Program-made: the position numbers and the translations under genes
Source of the DNA: Protula sp. h YS-2021
Lineage: Eukaryota > Annelida > Polychaeta > Sabellida > Serpulidae
Direction of reading: 5' to 3'
NCBI GenBank assembly: GCA_949752745.1
Contig: OX457027.1
Location: 11,606,982 to 11,670,981, forward strand
Length of the DNA: 64,000 nt
Shown here: in pieces, positions 7,726-14,666 of the stretch
Layout: each line of letters opens with the position of its first letter
How positions within the stretch are numbered: position 1 is the stretch's first letter
Notes under the pieces: generated by a model
Seen by the model: the letters and a program-made list of their open reading frames with translations, nothing else
Database searches by the model: none
What the model was told of the DNA's origin: nothing

Positions 7726-8159
7726 ACACGAAGCAGATAGAAGCCATCCTATCCCATGATGCCGCGACAAAAGACTTGTTTCAAGGTGTGTTTGCCATGG
7801 ATCAGCTACCATCTTTACAACGCGGTGCCTATGTCATCAACACAGACGATCATGATGAGCCAGGAGAGCATTGGGTGGCAGTATATTATGACAAAGACCC
7901 TGTAGAATATTTTGACTCTTATGGACTTTTACCTATAGACAGTCGTTTGAATAAGTTTTTAAAGTTTAATTTCACGTATAATTCAGTTCCATTACAAACA
8001 CCAATATCATCTACATGTGGATTTTATTGTGTGTATTATATAATTCAAAGAGCTCGAGGACATAGTCCTTTTGAAATCACTGATGTATTAAGAAGAAGTG
8101 ATGGTGATTTTGTAGTTAAAGAATTTGTATATAGACATTATAAACCATTATTTTATTGA
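7722..8159 (+). CDS. Adenain-type (Ulp1-fold) capsid maturation cysteine protease
   Basis: 145 residues, intact. Catalytic pattern: His50 in GEHWVAV, Asp65 in EYFDSYG, Gln92 in PLQTP and Cys99 in STCGFYC, with spacing like adenovirus protease. It should cleave pX and capsid precursors during maturation. The start is in an ATGA overlap with the major capsid stop. It is the last gene of the rightward block. The 100 bases after the stop contain an imperfect duplication of the gene's last bases (GTATATAGACATTAT at about 8129 and 8229). Confidence 0.93.
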   Translation: MNTKQIEAILSHDAATKDLFQGVFAMDQLPSLQRGAYVINTDDHDEPGEHWVAVYYDKDPVEYFDSYGLLPIDSRLNKFLKFNFTYNSVPLQTPISSTCGFYCVYYIIQRARGHSPFEITDVLRRSDGDFVVKEFVYRHYKPLFY

Positions 8160-8404
8160 TGTATATAGATCACTATGTTGTATTAGTTAAGGTGTGGTAA
8201 ATGTCATTCATAATAGGTGAAGGATTTTGTATATAGACATTATTTTAATCATGGTGTATTAGTTGTGGTAATTGTCAATGTTCATTTATTATGAATAAAA
8301 ACAAGGCAGTTCTATACAAGTTTTGTTTTTATTGTGTTATACATTATTTTACATTCTTCTTTATTCAAAACATAGCATGAGGAATTAGTTACATTTCAAA
8401 ACAC
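8160..8404. terminator. Convergent 3' ends with opposed poly(A) signals
   Basis: AATAAA on the plus strand at 8294-8299 and on the minus strand (TTTATT read in plus) at 8328-8333, with a second minus-strand signal near 8356. The two gene blocks converge here. The interval is otherwise AT-rich with an imperfect duplication of about 100 bases (8160-8280). Confidence 0.6.
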
Positions 8405-8803
8405 TTATTTTACAAATCCATTCAATACATCGATAAACAAATGCCATTCATACCAATCTAAATTAATATATGTATCATAGACATTACATCCACGTTTGTA
8501 AATGCTATGAAAACTAGCATAGCACTGTCCATTACCAAACTTTATCATTTTAACATCTTCGCGTTCAGACAGTTTCAGTTCGTATCCATGATCATTTATA
8601 TCAATGTCCATCACCATAACACACATGGGATGTGTCAGCTCAATGGACTTTGTGCCCCGCATGAGTTGCACTCCTTCCTCTTTGAATTCAAGCGTCAGGT
8701 TCTTTCCAATCCAATGCTTGTAACAGAGCGTACCATTCCACTGTGTTGAGGGTGATGTAGTCGTATCTTTCTGCAAGCTCGTCATACTGACGAAATCGTA
8801 CAA
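8405..8803 (-). CDS. PC4-like small protein, overlapping or fused to its upstream neighbour
   Basis: 132 codons if read from the ATG at 8803; this start lies inside the preceding gene, overlapping it by 116 bases in another frame. From about residue 36 the protein has two beta-rich segments, and the end TYINLDWYEWHLFIDVL matches the Trp-containing closing motif of the PC4-like proteins nearby. The overlap could mean that 8405-8803 and 8688-9029 were one two-unit protein, like gene C, split by a +1 shift near 8690-8710. Function unknown; ssDNA or transcription-related binding is inferred. Confidence 0.55.
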   Translation of the reverse strand: MYDFVSMTSLQKDTTTSPSTQWNGTLCYKHWIGKNLTLEFKEEGVQLMRGTKSIELTHPMCVMVMDIDINDHGYELKLSEREDVKMIKFGNGQCYASFHSIYKRGCNVYDTYINLDWYEWHLFIDVLNGFVK

Positions 8804-9029
8804 ACACGTCTAGAGAGTTCTCAGCCACACGCACTTCTAAATCCTCTGAGAGTTTTAGAAGAAAGCCAGGTATCCTCAACTTCTCTAGATGGTCTTTCAA
8901 CACGGATTGTTCGTCAGGGGATAGAATGATATACTTTCCAAAATGTCTTAACACAATGTCATCACATAAGTTTCTCAGATATGAGAATCCACGTGTAATT
9001 GGTTCATATTCCGATAAAAAGTCTTCCAT
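8688..9029 (-). CDS. PC4-like small protein
   Basis: About 113 residues from ATG at 9029 (MEDFLSEYEP); an upstream TTG extends the frame but is not a likely start. After a helical N-terminus it has a beta-rich LEVRVAENSLDVFVRF segment closed by YITLNTVEWYALLQAL, the same order as PC4 (strand pair, then helix with conserved Trp). A CATAAAAAG box lies 48-56 bases upstream and contains the stop of the previous gene. Its 3' end overlaps the following open frame. Confidence 0.6.
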   Translation of the reverse strand: MEDFLSEYEPITRGFSYLRNLCDDIVLRHFGKYIILSPDEQSVLKDHLEKLRIPGFLLKLSEDLEVRVAENSLDVFVRFRQYDELAERYDYITLNTVEWYALLQALDWKEPDA

Positions 9030-9076
9030 CTCGTTCAACAGTCAGATCAACTATGAGCTGTCTTCTCTGCAAAGAT

Positions 9077-9085
9077 CTTTTTATG
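9077..9085 (-). promoter_or_regulatory. TATA-like box (CATAAAAAG) containing the stop of the upstream gene
   Basis: On the minus strand CATAAAAAG includes the TAA stop of the gene at 9081-9452; the next ATG (9029) begins 56 bases beyond the start of the box. This is the same stop-in-TATA layout as at 488, 950 and 9889. Confidence 0.55.
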
Positions 9086-9452
9086 CTCGGATGATGTCAA
9101 ACAGTGGATGTTGTATAACTTCTAGGAATCGTAAGACTGCGCGCCACTTCTTGATATCAAAGAGGATCAAATCTGTATATGGTGTATCTGGTACAACTCC
9201 CTTATAATCTGCTGGATAATCCTGTAAAAGATTTCTACAGATTTCTACACGTATGTTAGAATCATATTCAGCTACCGTCACTTCCACTTTATTTTCAAGT
9301 CTACGTTTAAACCCAGGTTCAAGCGGTATGTTTTTAAAGTCTTTCCACACTTCAGGTTTAAACCGATGATAACTTGTCTTAGAATCTAGTATGACTTCAT
9401 TCCTCTCATTTACAGTAAGGTAAGCACCATTCTTAAACATGTATGCATTCAT
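9081..9452 (-). CDS. Two-unit PC4-like small protein
   Basis: 123 residues from ATG at 9452. Two units are visible: YLTVNERNEVILDSK followed by FKPEVWKDFKN, then KVEVTVAEYDSNIRVEI followed by LILFDIKKWRAVLRFLEV. Each is a beta-rich stretch closed by a helix with Trp, as in gene C. The gene follows the PC4 homologue by 14 bases without its own TATA box, so the two may share a transcript. The stop is within the TATA-like box of the next gene. Confidence 0.6.
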   Translation of the reverse strand: MNAYMFKNGAYLTVNERNEVILDSKTSYHRFKPEVWKDFKNIPLEPGFKRRLENKVEVTVAEYDSNIRVEICRNLLQDYPADYKGVVPDTPYTDLILFDIKKWRAVLRFLEVIQHPLFDIIRA

Positions 9453-9466
9453 GATTTTTCACCTTG

Positions 9467-9835
9467 TTATGCGCTGTCTTCTTGTCTGCGAAGCCTTTTA
9501 TCCACTTCTTTCACTTGCTTCTTCAGCATTTTCCATTCAGGTATTGTCAGCAAAATACCCTTTTTCGTAGGACGGTTTCTTCCAGTCCCCTCATCTCTCA
9601 GGTATTTGCGAATGTTTACCACTCCTTCATTGCTTTGTTTCATAATCCTGATATACTTTCCATTTCCTAGAGAAAGCATTCCATCCCACGACTGTGGTGT
9701 TGGTACCGTCGTCGCCGTCGTCTCCACTTTCAATTTCTTGATGGTGGTGGTAGGATTTTTCACTTTTAAGTCTTTCACTGTATCTGCAAGAGTATCCATA
9801 TCAGTTGCAGATCTTTTACGACTTTCACGTTCCAT
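9467..9835 (-). CDS. PC4/p15-type single-stranded DNA-binding protein
   Basis: 122 residues from ATG at 9835 (the frame opens with a GTG two codons earlier). N-terminal half is basic and Ser/Thr-rich with KRS and KKLKVE, like the regulatory tail of PC4. The C-terminal half (about residues 50-115) matches the PC4 core in order: GNGKYIRIMKQ, VVNIRKYLRDEG, then RPTKKGILLTIPEWKMLKKQV. PC4 proteins bind ssDNA as dimers and act in transcription or replication. Next to PolB it could serve as the element's ssDNA-binding protein; this role is inference. TATA box at 9889-9897. Confidence 0.8.
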   Translation of the reverse strand: MERESRKRSATDMDTLADTVKDLKVKNPTTTIKKLKVETTATTVPTPQSWDGMLSLGNGKYIRIMKQSNEGVVNIRKYLRDEGTGRNRPTKKGILLTIPEWKMLKKQVKEVDKRLRRQEDSA

Positions 9836-9888
9836 GTTCACGCTTCAATGTTCACACCTCAAATAACTCTTACGTTGGAGGACCTCCC

Positions 9889-9897
9889 CCTTTTATA
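9889..9897 (-). promoter_or_regulatory. TATA box for the PC4 gene, containing the PolB stop
   Basis: Minus-strand TATAAAAGG. The TAA stop of PolB (9893-9895) is inside the box, and the PC4 ATG at 9835 follows 62 bases after its start. Confidence 0.7.
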
Positions 9898-12800
9898 ACG
9901 TTGCTTTGTAATGTCCATGCGCCAAGGTGGAATAGCCATCATTCAGCACGTACCGCTTATCGCCATATGGAGAGAGGGCTACTTTCTTCAACTTCTCCGA
10001 AAAAAGCTGGTGGCCATGACTTCGAATAATGTGTCCTGTAGCCATCGTTTGAGTTTGATTGAGCAAACTGTCTCTATACTGTACATGTTGCATACGTCTT
10101 TGACAAGCTCGAGTGATGCCTTTGGCCGTATGTTTTTCTTTTCCGCCATACATTAAACTGTACATTTTCGGTCTGAGTCCAACAAATTCTTCAATGGGGA
10201 TGCCCGCCGTCTCATCCTTCATTTTTCCAAGCACTTTTTTGTTCACGTTGGAATGTAGGAAATGATCTGACGGATAGTCACTTGTGTCAAACAGGTCAGC
10301 ATCTTGCTGCATATCTTTGTAGATATCTTCCGTTTCTATGTCATAACATAGACTGTCGGTGTCGCTGAACAACAACTTGGCATTGGGATACTTGACCATG
10401 ATGTAATTGTAATGAAAGTCAAACATAAGCACTTTGCTGAGATCGAGAATGGTGCAGCCAACTTGAATGGGCTTATCAAGAAGCAAATCCACTTTGCGTA
10501 AATGTACGGCGGTCAAATCTTCGTTGAAAATTTTAAATTTGTGGAAAGAAGGTTTAGCCACGAGTTTCTTGAACCGCTTTTCTTTGTGAACAAGTTCGAC
10601 ATTGATTCGCTTTCTCACATTTTCCATGGTTTTGCCAAACACAGAATTATTCATGAGTTTGAAGAAGTCTTTCTCAAATGGGTTCTGAGCCAATTTTCTC
10701 TTTTCCGTGTTCAAGGTAATGTATTTCTCCAACCATTTGCTCTGTTCAAACATAATAGCACGGTGCACTTTGGTAACTTTCAACCCCAGTGAGACGTACT
10801 GCTGCAAATTCCTATAATGAAGCACATATTTCTTCTTGTTGTATAGGTTAGGTATGAGTTTTTCACCAGGTTTACCTTTCATGTTTAGATCTTTCCGCAA
10901 ATTCTGACTGTACTCGGACAATTCTTCTACTTTGACGCATTTCCGTTCTGGAGCCACTGGGTAGTGATTATGACGATCATGGATTGTATGTGGGTATTCT
11001 AAATCCACTTCTAAAATGTATCCAATGTCGTCATCTTCAGTCACATCCATGAAGTCGAGGGATTCAGGCTCGCTCACCCACATAAATCCACGTCGCGGCA
11101 TGCTTTGCGACATGGCCCAGCCATACAGGTTGTTTGCGTCCAGGTACATCAGGTAGTTGTTTGGCATCTCAGAATTGTAATTTGGCACGTAGGGATTATT
11201 TGCTTTCGCGTACTTGTGCGTGATCACAGATATTCCTCCACGTAGGCCTTGTTTAACCATTTGGTACATATCAATGTCAGTGATCAATTCCAACTTCACC
11301 TTCGTCGCTTTTAGCATAGCATCCCACGACAGTCCTGGCGCTGTATAATAATGGGCAGGATCCAATTCATATGTGTTAAGGCATACTTGACGAAAGTTTT
11401 CAAACACGTCAGCCAGCAGCAGCACATCCGATTTCAGGTACAGGTCATGGTATTCACCGAATGTGGTACAGTTGAATGTATTCCACACCTTCTGCGCATG
11501 CGCATAATCCTCGTCGCTGATGTCTTCTTCACTGAGCAGACTGTAAAACTTGTCCTTGGACGGCAGTTGTGTTTCAGCAAACTTGGATGACTCATCCACG
11601 TAATCATAGGGGTACACCCCCTTTCTCAGCAGTAAATCTTGTTGGTCACTATCGTGAATGTGAGACGTCATGTTGTAGAAATTATCTTTCCCTTCTGCCG
11701 CAAGGTTGGATACTAACTTCTGTAGAGAGGTACTCATAAACTGAAATCTGTCAGTAAATTTCAGATTGCTCATGGTGAATGCAATATATTTCTCAATGGT
11801 GTTGGGAATGACCGTAATCGTTTCATTTTTGAATTTCCCAATTTCGTCCATGATCAGGTGACTGTCATAGCCTCGCAAATTGTGGAAAAATACAGGAATG
11901 ATAAAAGAATCTTTATCCCCCTGCTTATCCTTTCTAAGTCGAAATTGTAAGTTGCATTCATTGTGCGCTGCTCCGCGATATTTGCCATTGATATGATCAT
12001 GATCTCTCACACGATCTGCTCCTAGAGGCTCATGACAAATGTAGCAATCGATGGCATTCTTAAAATTCTCTTGATCCTCATGAGTCATCACCATATCTAC
12101 CGGCAGCTCTAAACCACGCACAATACGGTCACGCTCGTTGACCATATGGTCTAAAAAGGCTTTTACAGCATTGTCTCCTCGATACACAACTGGTGCACGT
12201 GTGTCGTACTGGCTTACAACCACATAGGCAAAGCTGTTTGGACGATGATGTTGATACTTGTCTCCTTCATGCTTTTTCGTGAAACATTCAAAGTCGGCAT
12301 AAATTACAAACGGTGCTCGCTGTTGTTTAGCCACATTCTTAAACTTGATAAAAGGTTCCTTGGGAAATGATAAACGTTGCGCCCCATGCTTACCACACAC
12401 TTCACGATGCTCATCTAAAAGCTCTTGTCGCATAAACCCGTGAAGACAGTTGAAACAATAAAAAGCTGCACCATCATGCTTTGATCGGTAGGCCATAAGT
12501 CTGCTGAAATTCTTGATCAAGCAGTAATGCCTTTTCTTACCATTGCTAATCATAAGCAAGTTAATTTCTCTTGCACTGACATTTCGACTAAGTTGTATTG
12601 GAACAACTACATCATGTTCATATCCAAATACGTTGATAGACACATGGTTCTCCTTTTCAAACCTTGGAATGTCTGTAATCGGTGTCGGAAATGTCATGCC
12701 TTCCACCTTTAATTCATTCTCAAATGGTGTGTAATGATTCACGCGATGGGAGTTGTCGTTATGAGGGTGGAGGTATGCCAATACAGACCATAAGAAGCAC

Positions 12801-13594
12801 TTGTTGTCATTATTCTGAATGTTTAATACACCCTTCGTATTCTTCACTTTCTTCGGCAGCGGGATAAAACTGTTCGCTTCCAGAGGCGCTAACGTAGCTG
12901 TATGTACTTCAATGTACAGTATATTATCCAGAAACCAGCCAGAGCCTTGTCGCTCATGTTCGTCAAACTGGGTAAACAATTCTTTATAGGCTGTTGGTAA
13001 GTCCTGATCAATATCCGCTGGATTGTACGCTGCATACGTTGGACTGCTGATAAATGCATTATCCAATTGTTCTATCATGATACCTTCTGCATTTGGTGTC
13101 ATTTTCTTGAAGCGAGCATGCACTACAATGTACCATTTCATTCCATGTTCTAAAGTTTCCAGCAAATGTGTCTTGATACGGTTCTCTTGCTGTCGCATTT
13201 CAAGCAGTAAATCCGTTCCATTGTCGGGCTCAAACCGTTTCTCCTGCGCGTTTTCACCAAGACTAATCCTTCTGCCTTTCCCTACTTGCCCCGTCTTTCG
13301 CCTCTTTACAGTTTGTTCTTCCTGAGGTGGAGTGCATGTATGCACATCAAACACATCCATTGAGGGAAGTATTACATTGCATCCATGACAGAGAACTAAA
13401 CTCGGAATGAAAATGCCATCTTGCTCCATCTTTCGTCTCTTTGCTTCATTCTGTCGATCAAGCTCTTCAATAGCACGTTTCACAACAGTTGTCATCTCAT
13501 TTTCAGCGCATGTATGCGACTCCAACAATTCCACTGATGGAAATGTTGCATAACACTCATGGCAAAAGACTCGTGAGTCTGAACTATCAGCCAT
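9893..13594 (-). CDS. Protein-primed family B DNA polymerase (Polinton PolB)
   Basis: 1,233 residues, intact. N-terminal Cys2-His-Cys-like fingers at C11-C14-H27-C29 and C69-C72-H85-C87, and a third (FYCFNCLHGF...H...C) before the exonuclease. 3'-5' exonuclease motifs YADFECF, FHNLRGYDSH and SDVLLLADVF. Between ExoI and ExoII lies a C-x2-C...RDHDHINGKYRGAAH...C treble-clef (endonuclease VII-like) domain usual for Polintons. Polymerase motifs A (YLDANNLYGWAMS), B (NNSVFGKTMEN) and C (SDTDS). It should replicate the linear element from a protein primer. The start has context ACAATGG. TATA box at 13653-13661; the stop lies in the TATA box of the PC4 gene. Confidence 0.97.
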   Translation of the reverse strand: MADSSDSRVFCHECYATFPSVELLESHTCAENEMTTVVKRAIEELDRQNEAKRRKMEQDGIFIPSLVLCHGCNVILPSMDVFDVHTCTPPQEEQTVKRRKTGQVGKGRRISLGENAQEKRFEPDNGTDLLLEMRQQENRIKTHLLETLEHGMKWYIVVHARFKKMTPNAEGIMIEQLDNAFISSPTYAAYNPADIDQDLPTAYKELFTQFDEHERQGSGWFLDNILYIEVHTATLAPLEANSFIPLPKKVKNTKGVLNIQNNDNKCFLWSVLAYLHPHNDNSHRVNHYTPFENELKVEGMTFPTPITDIPRFEKENHVSINVFGYEHDVVVPIQLSRNVSAREINLLMISNGKKRHYCLIKNFSRLMAYRSKHDGAAFYCFNCLHGFMRQELLDEHREVCGKHGAQRLSFPKEPFIKFKNVAKQQRAPFVIYADFECFTKKHEGDKYQHHRPNSFAYVVVSQYDTRAPVVYRGDNAVKAFLDHMVNERDRIVRGLELPVDMVMTHEDQENFKNAIDCYICHEPLGADRVRDHDHINGKYRGAAHNECNLQFRLRKDKQGDKDSFIIPVFFHNLRGYDSHLIMDEIGKFKNETITVIPNTIEKYIAFTMSNLKFTDRFQFMSTSLQKLVSNLAAEGKDNFYNMTSHIHDSDQQDLLLRKGVYPYDYVDESSKFAETQLPSKDKFYSLLSEEDISDEDYAHAQKVWNTFNCTTFGEYHDLYLKSDVLLLADVFENFRQVCLNTYELDPAHYYTAPGLSWDAMLKATKVKLELITDIDMYQMVKQGLRGGISVITHKYAKANNPYVPNYNSEMPNNYLMYLDANNLYGWAMSQSMPRRGFMWVSEPESLDFMDVTEDDDIGYILEVDLEYPHTIHDRHNHYPVAPERKCVKVEELSEYSQNLRKDLNMKGKPGEKLIPNLYNKKKYVLHYRNLQQYVSLGLKVTKVHRAIMFEQSKWLEKYITLNTEKRKLAQNPFEKDFFKLMNNSVFGKTMENVRKRINVELVHKEKRFKKLVAKPSFHKFKIFNEDLTAVHLRKVDLLLDKPIQVGCTILDLSKVLMFDFHYNYIMVKYPNAKLLFSDTDSLCYDIETEDIYKDMQQDADLFDTSDYPSDHFLHSNVNKKVLGKMKDETAGIPIEEFVGLRPKMYSLMYGGKEKHTAKGITRACQRRMQHVQYRDSLLNQTQTMATGHIIRSHGHQLFSEKLKKVALSPYGDKRYVLNDGYSTLAHGHYKATL

Positions 13595-13617
13595 TGTTGC
13601 TGTCGCATCAATTGCTT

Positions 13618-13740
13618 GAAGTGAAATGCTTGAAATAGGTTCTTATACATTCCCTTTTATATCACTCAGACTTCGTCAAAGTAACTCAAATTGCAAAATG
13701 TCGACAAACCAAAGTTGCCCAGAATGGCCTGAAAGATATA
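13618..13740. repeat. Probable inner part of the Polinton terminal inverted repeat
   Basis: Read left to right, 13630-13735 shares an ordered set of short blocks with 63490-63585 (the outer edge of copy 2, gene A side): GAAAT, GTTCT, CAT, TTTATA, CAC, CAG, TTCG, CAAA, TCGA, AATGG. In an element with inverted termini the PolB-side end and the gene-A-side end should match in this orientation. Diverged, so seen only by eye; the true tip and target duplication are not resolved. Confidence 0.5.
13653..13661 (-). promoter_or_regulatory. TATA box for PolB
   Basis: Minus-strand GATATAAAAGGG, 67 bases before the PolB ATG. The surrounding 60 bases resemble the TATAAATGG promoter region at the outer edge of copy 2 (63.48-63.58 kb), so it may lie inside a terminal inverted repeat. 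Confidence 0.65.
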
Positions 13741-13770
13741 ACTATGCTGAATCGTCAAATTGTCTTACCC

Positions 13771-13960
13771 CTAGGGGGGGAGGGGGTCCTCATCGCTGAC
13801 AGTCGACCCCTAGGGGGGGGTCCTCATCGCTGACAGTCGACCCCTAGGGGGGGTCCTCACCTCTGACAGTCGACCCCCTGGGGGGGGGGGCAGTCCTCAC
13901 CTCTGACAGTCGACCCCTAGGGGGGGTCCTCACCTCTGACAGTCAACCCCTGGGGGGGAG
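13771..13960. repeat. G-rich 33-bp tandem repeat at the Polinton right edge
   Basis: About five to six copies of a unit built from GACAGTCGACCCCTAGGGGG followed by GGTCCTCACCTCT. Each unit has a palindromic CCCCTAGGGG core and a run of seven or more G. Followed by further G-runs to 13975. Likely able to form G-quadruplexes on the plus strand. Confidence 0.8.
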
Positions 13961-14129
13961 GGGGGAGGGGGGGTGTTCCAGAACTGTCGTTTTCCTACTA
14001 CTCATGTCCAAAGTAACAAATCGCGGAGAAAAAGGGTAATTTTGAGGCCGGACCCGGACGCTGTTTAGTTCAGATGTTCTTTGTCTCGTACGGAGTCAGA
14101 GGTAGGAGAAGTTAATTCAAAGCTAGCTC

Positions 14130-14303
14130 TATAAAGCGGGCCGTTGCTGAGATTCCACATAAAGACTGAGTGAAATGGCGGAGTATAAGTCACTGAGCAA
14201 AGAACTAATTGATATAGGTATCCGTACTGAAAAAGTCTTAACTCCTATTTCAAGAAGGCAAGGTAGTAGTTTATCGATGCAAGCGACAATAAAGTATTTG
14301 TGA
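14130..14303 (+). other. Candidate promoter and short first exon/ORF upstream of the TRIM gene
   Basis: TATAAAG at 14130-14136, followed 45 bases later by ATGGCGGAG (14175) in a good context, opening a 42-codon frame (MAEYKSLSKELIDIGIRTEK...) to 14303. A possible donor (CAAG|GTAGTA) lies near 14261-14266. This could be an upstream exon or uORF for the TRIM gene, but no matching acceptor is certain. Confidence 0.3.
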
Positions 14304-14666
14304 AATATGACACTATTTCTAAGCTATCGATACTTTTAAATACAATAAATACAAAAAGAACATATTCATTTTAAGTCTTGATCTCTTTATTTCTGCTTTT
14401 ACTCCATTGCTTGCAAATCTTATCCAAACCTGACTTAGCTGGTTCAATGTTCCGCAAAAATTAGCAGATACTGAAGCTACTCTAGAGTGGCTGGGGAACA
14501 AATTTAAGGCGGGTACAGTGCAGACCACTTATATTGAAAAACGGATATCCTGACTGCTGGGAGAGTAGTATCATGTGATCGTGTCACGTTAGTATTTATT
14601 GTCCGTACGAATTTGAGACTTGTTACTTTAAGTTTTGTTTCCCAAAAGCGAAAAAGATTGAAAAAA

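Larger units (their letters stand above)
1..13770 (+). mobile_element. Polinton/Maverick (adintovirus-like) element, copy 1
   Basis: The block carries the Polinton hallmark set: chromodomain integrase, A32/FtsK-type ATPase, penton-like and double jelly-roll capsid proteins, pX-like peptide, adenain-type protease and protein-primed PolB. Rightward genes occupy 1-8159 and leftward genes 13594-8405. The left terminal repeat lies before base 1. The right edge is placed near 13.74-13.77 kb, where similarity to the outer edge of the inverted copy at 63.5 kb fades into a G-rich satellite. PolB, major capsid, protease, pX and ATPase are open. Integrase, penton and two small genes are broken, so the copy is probably not autonomous now. 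Family assignment is firm; exact ends and target duplication are not visible. Confidence 0.95.
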
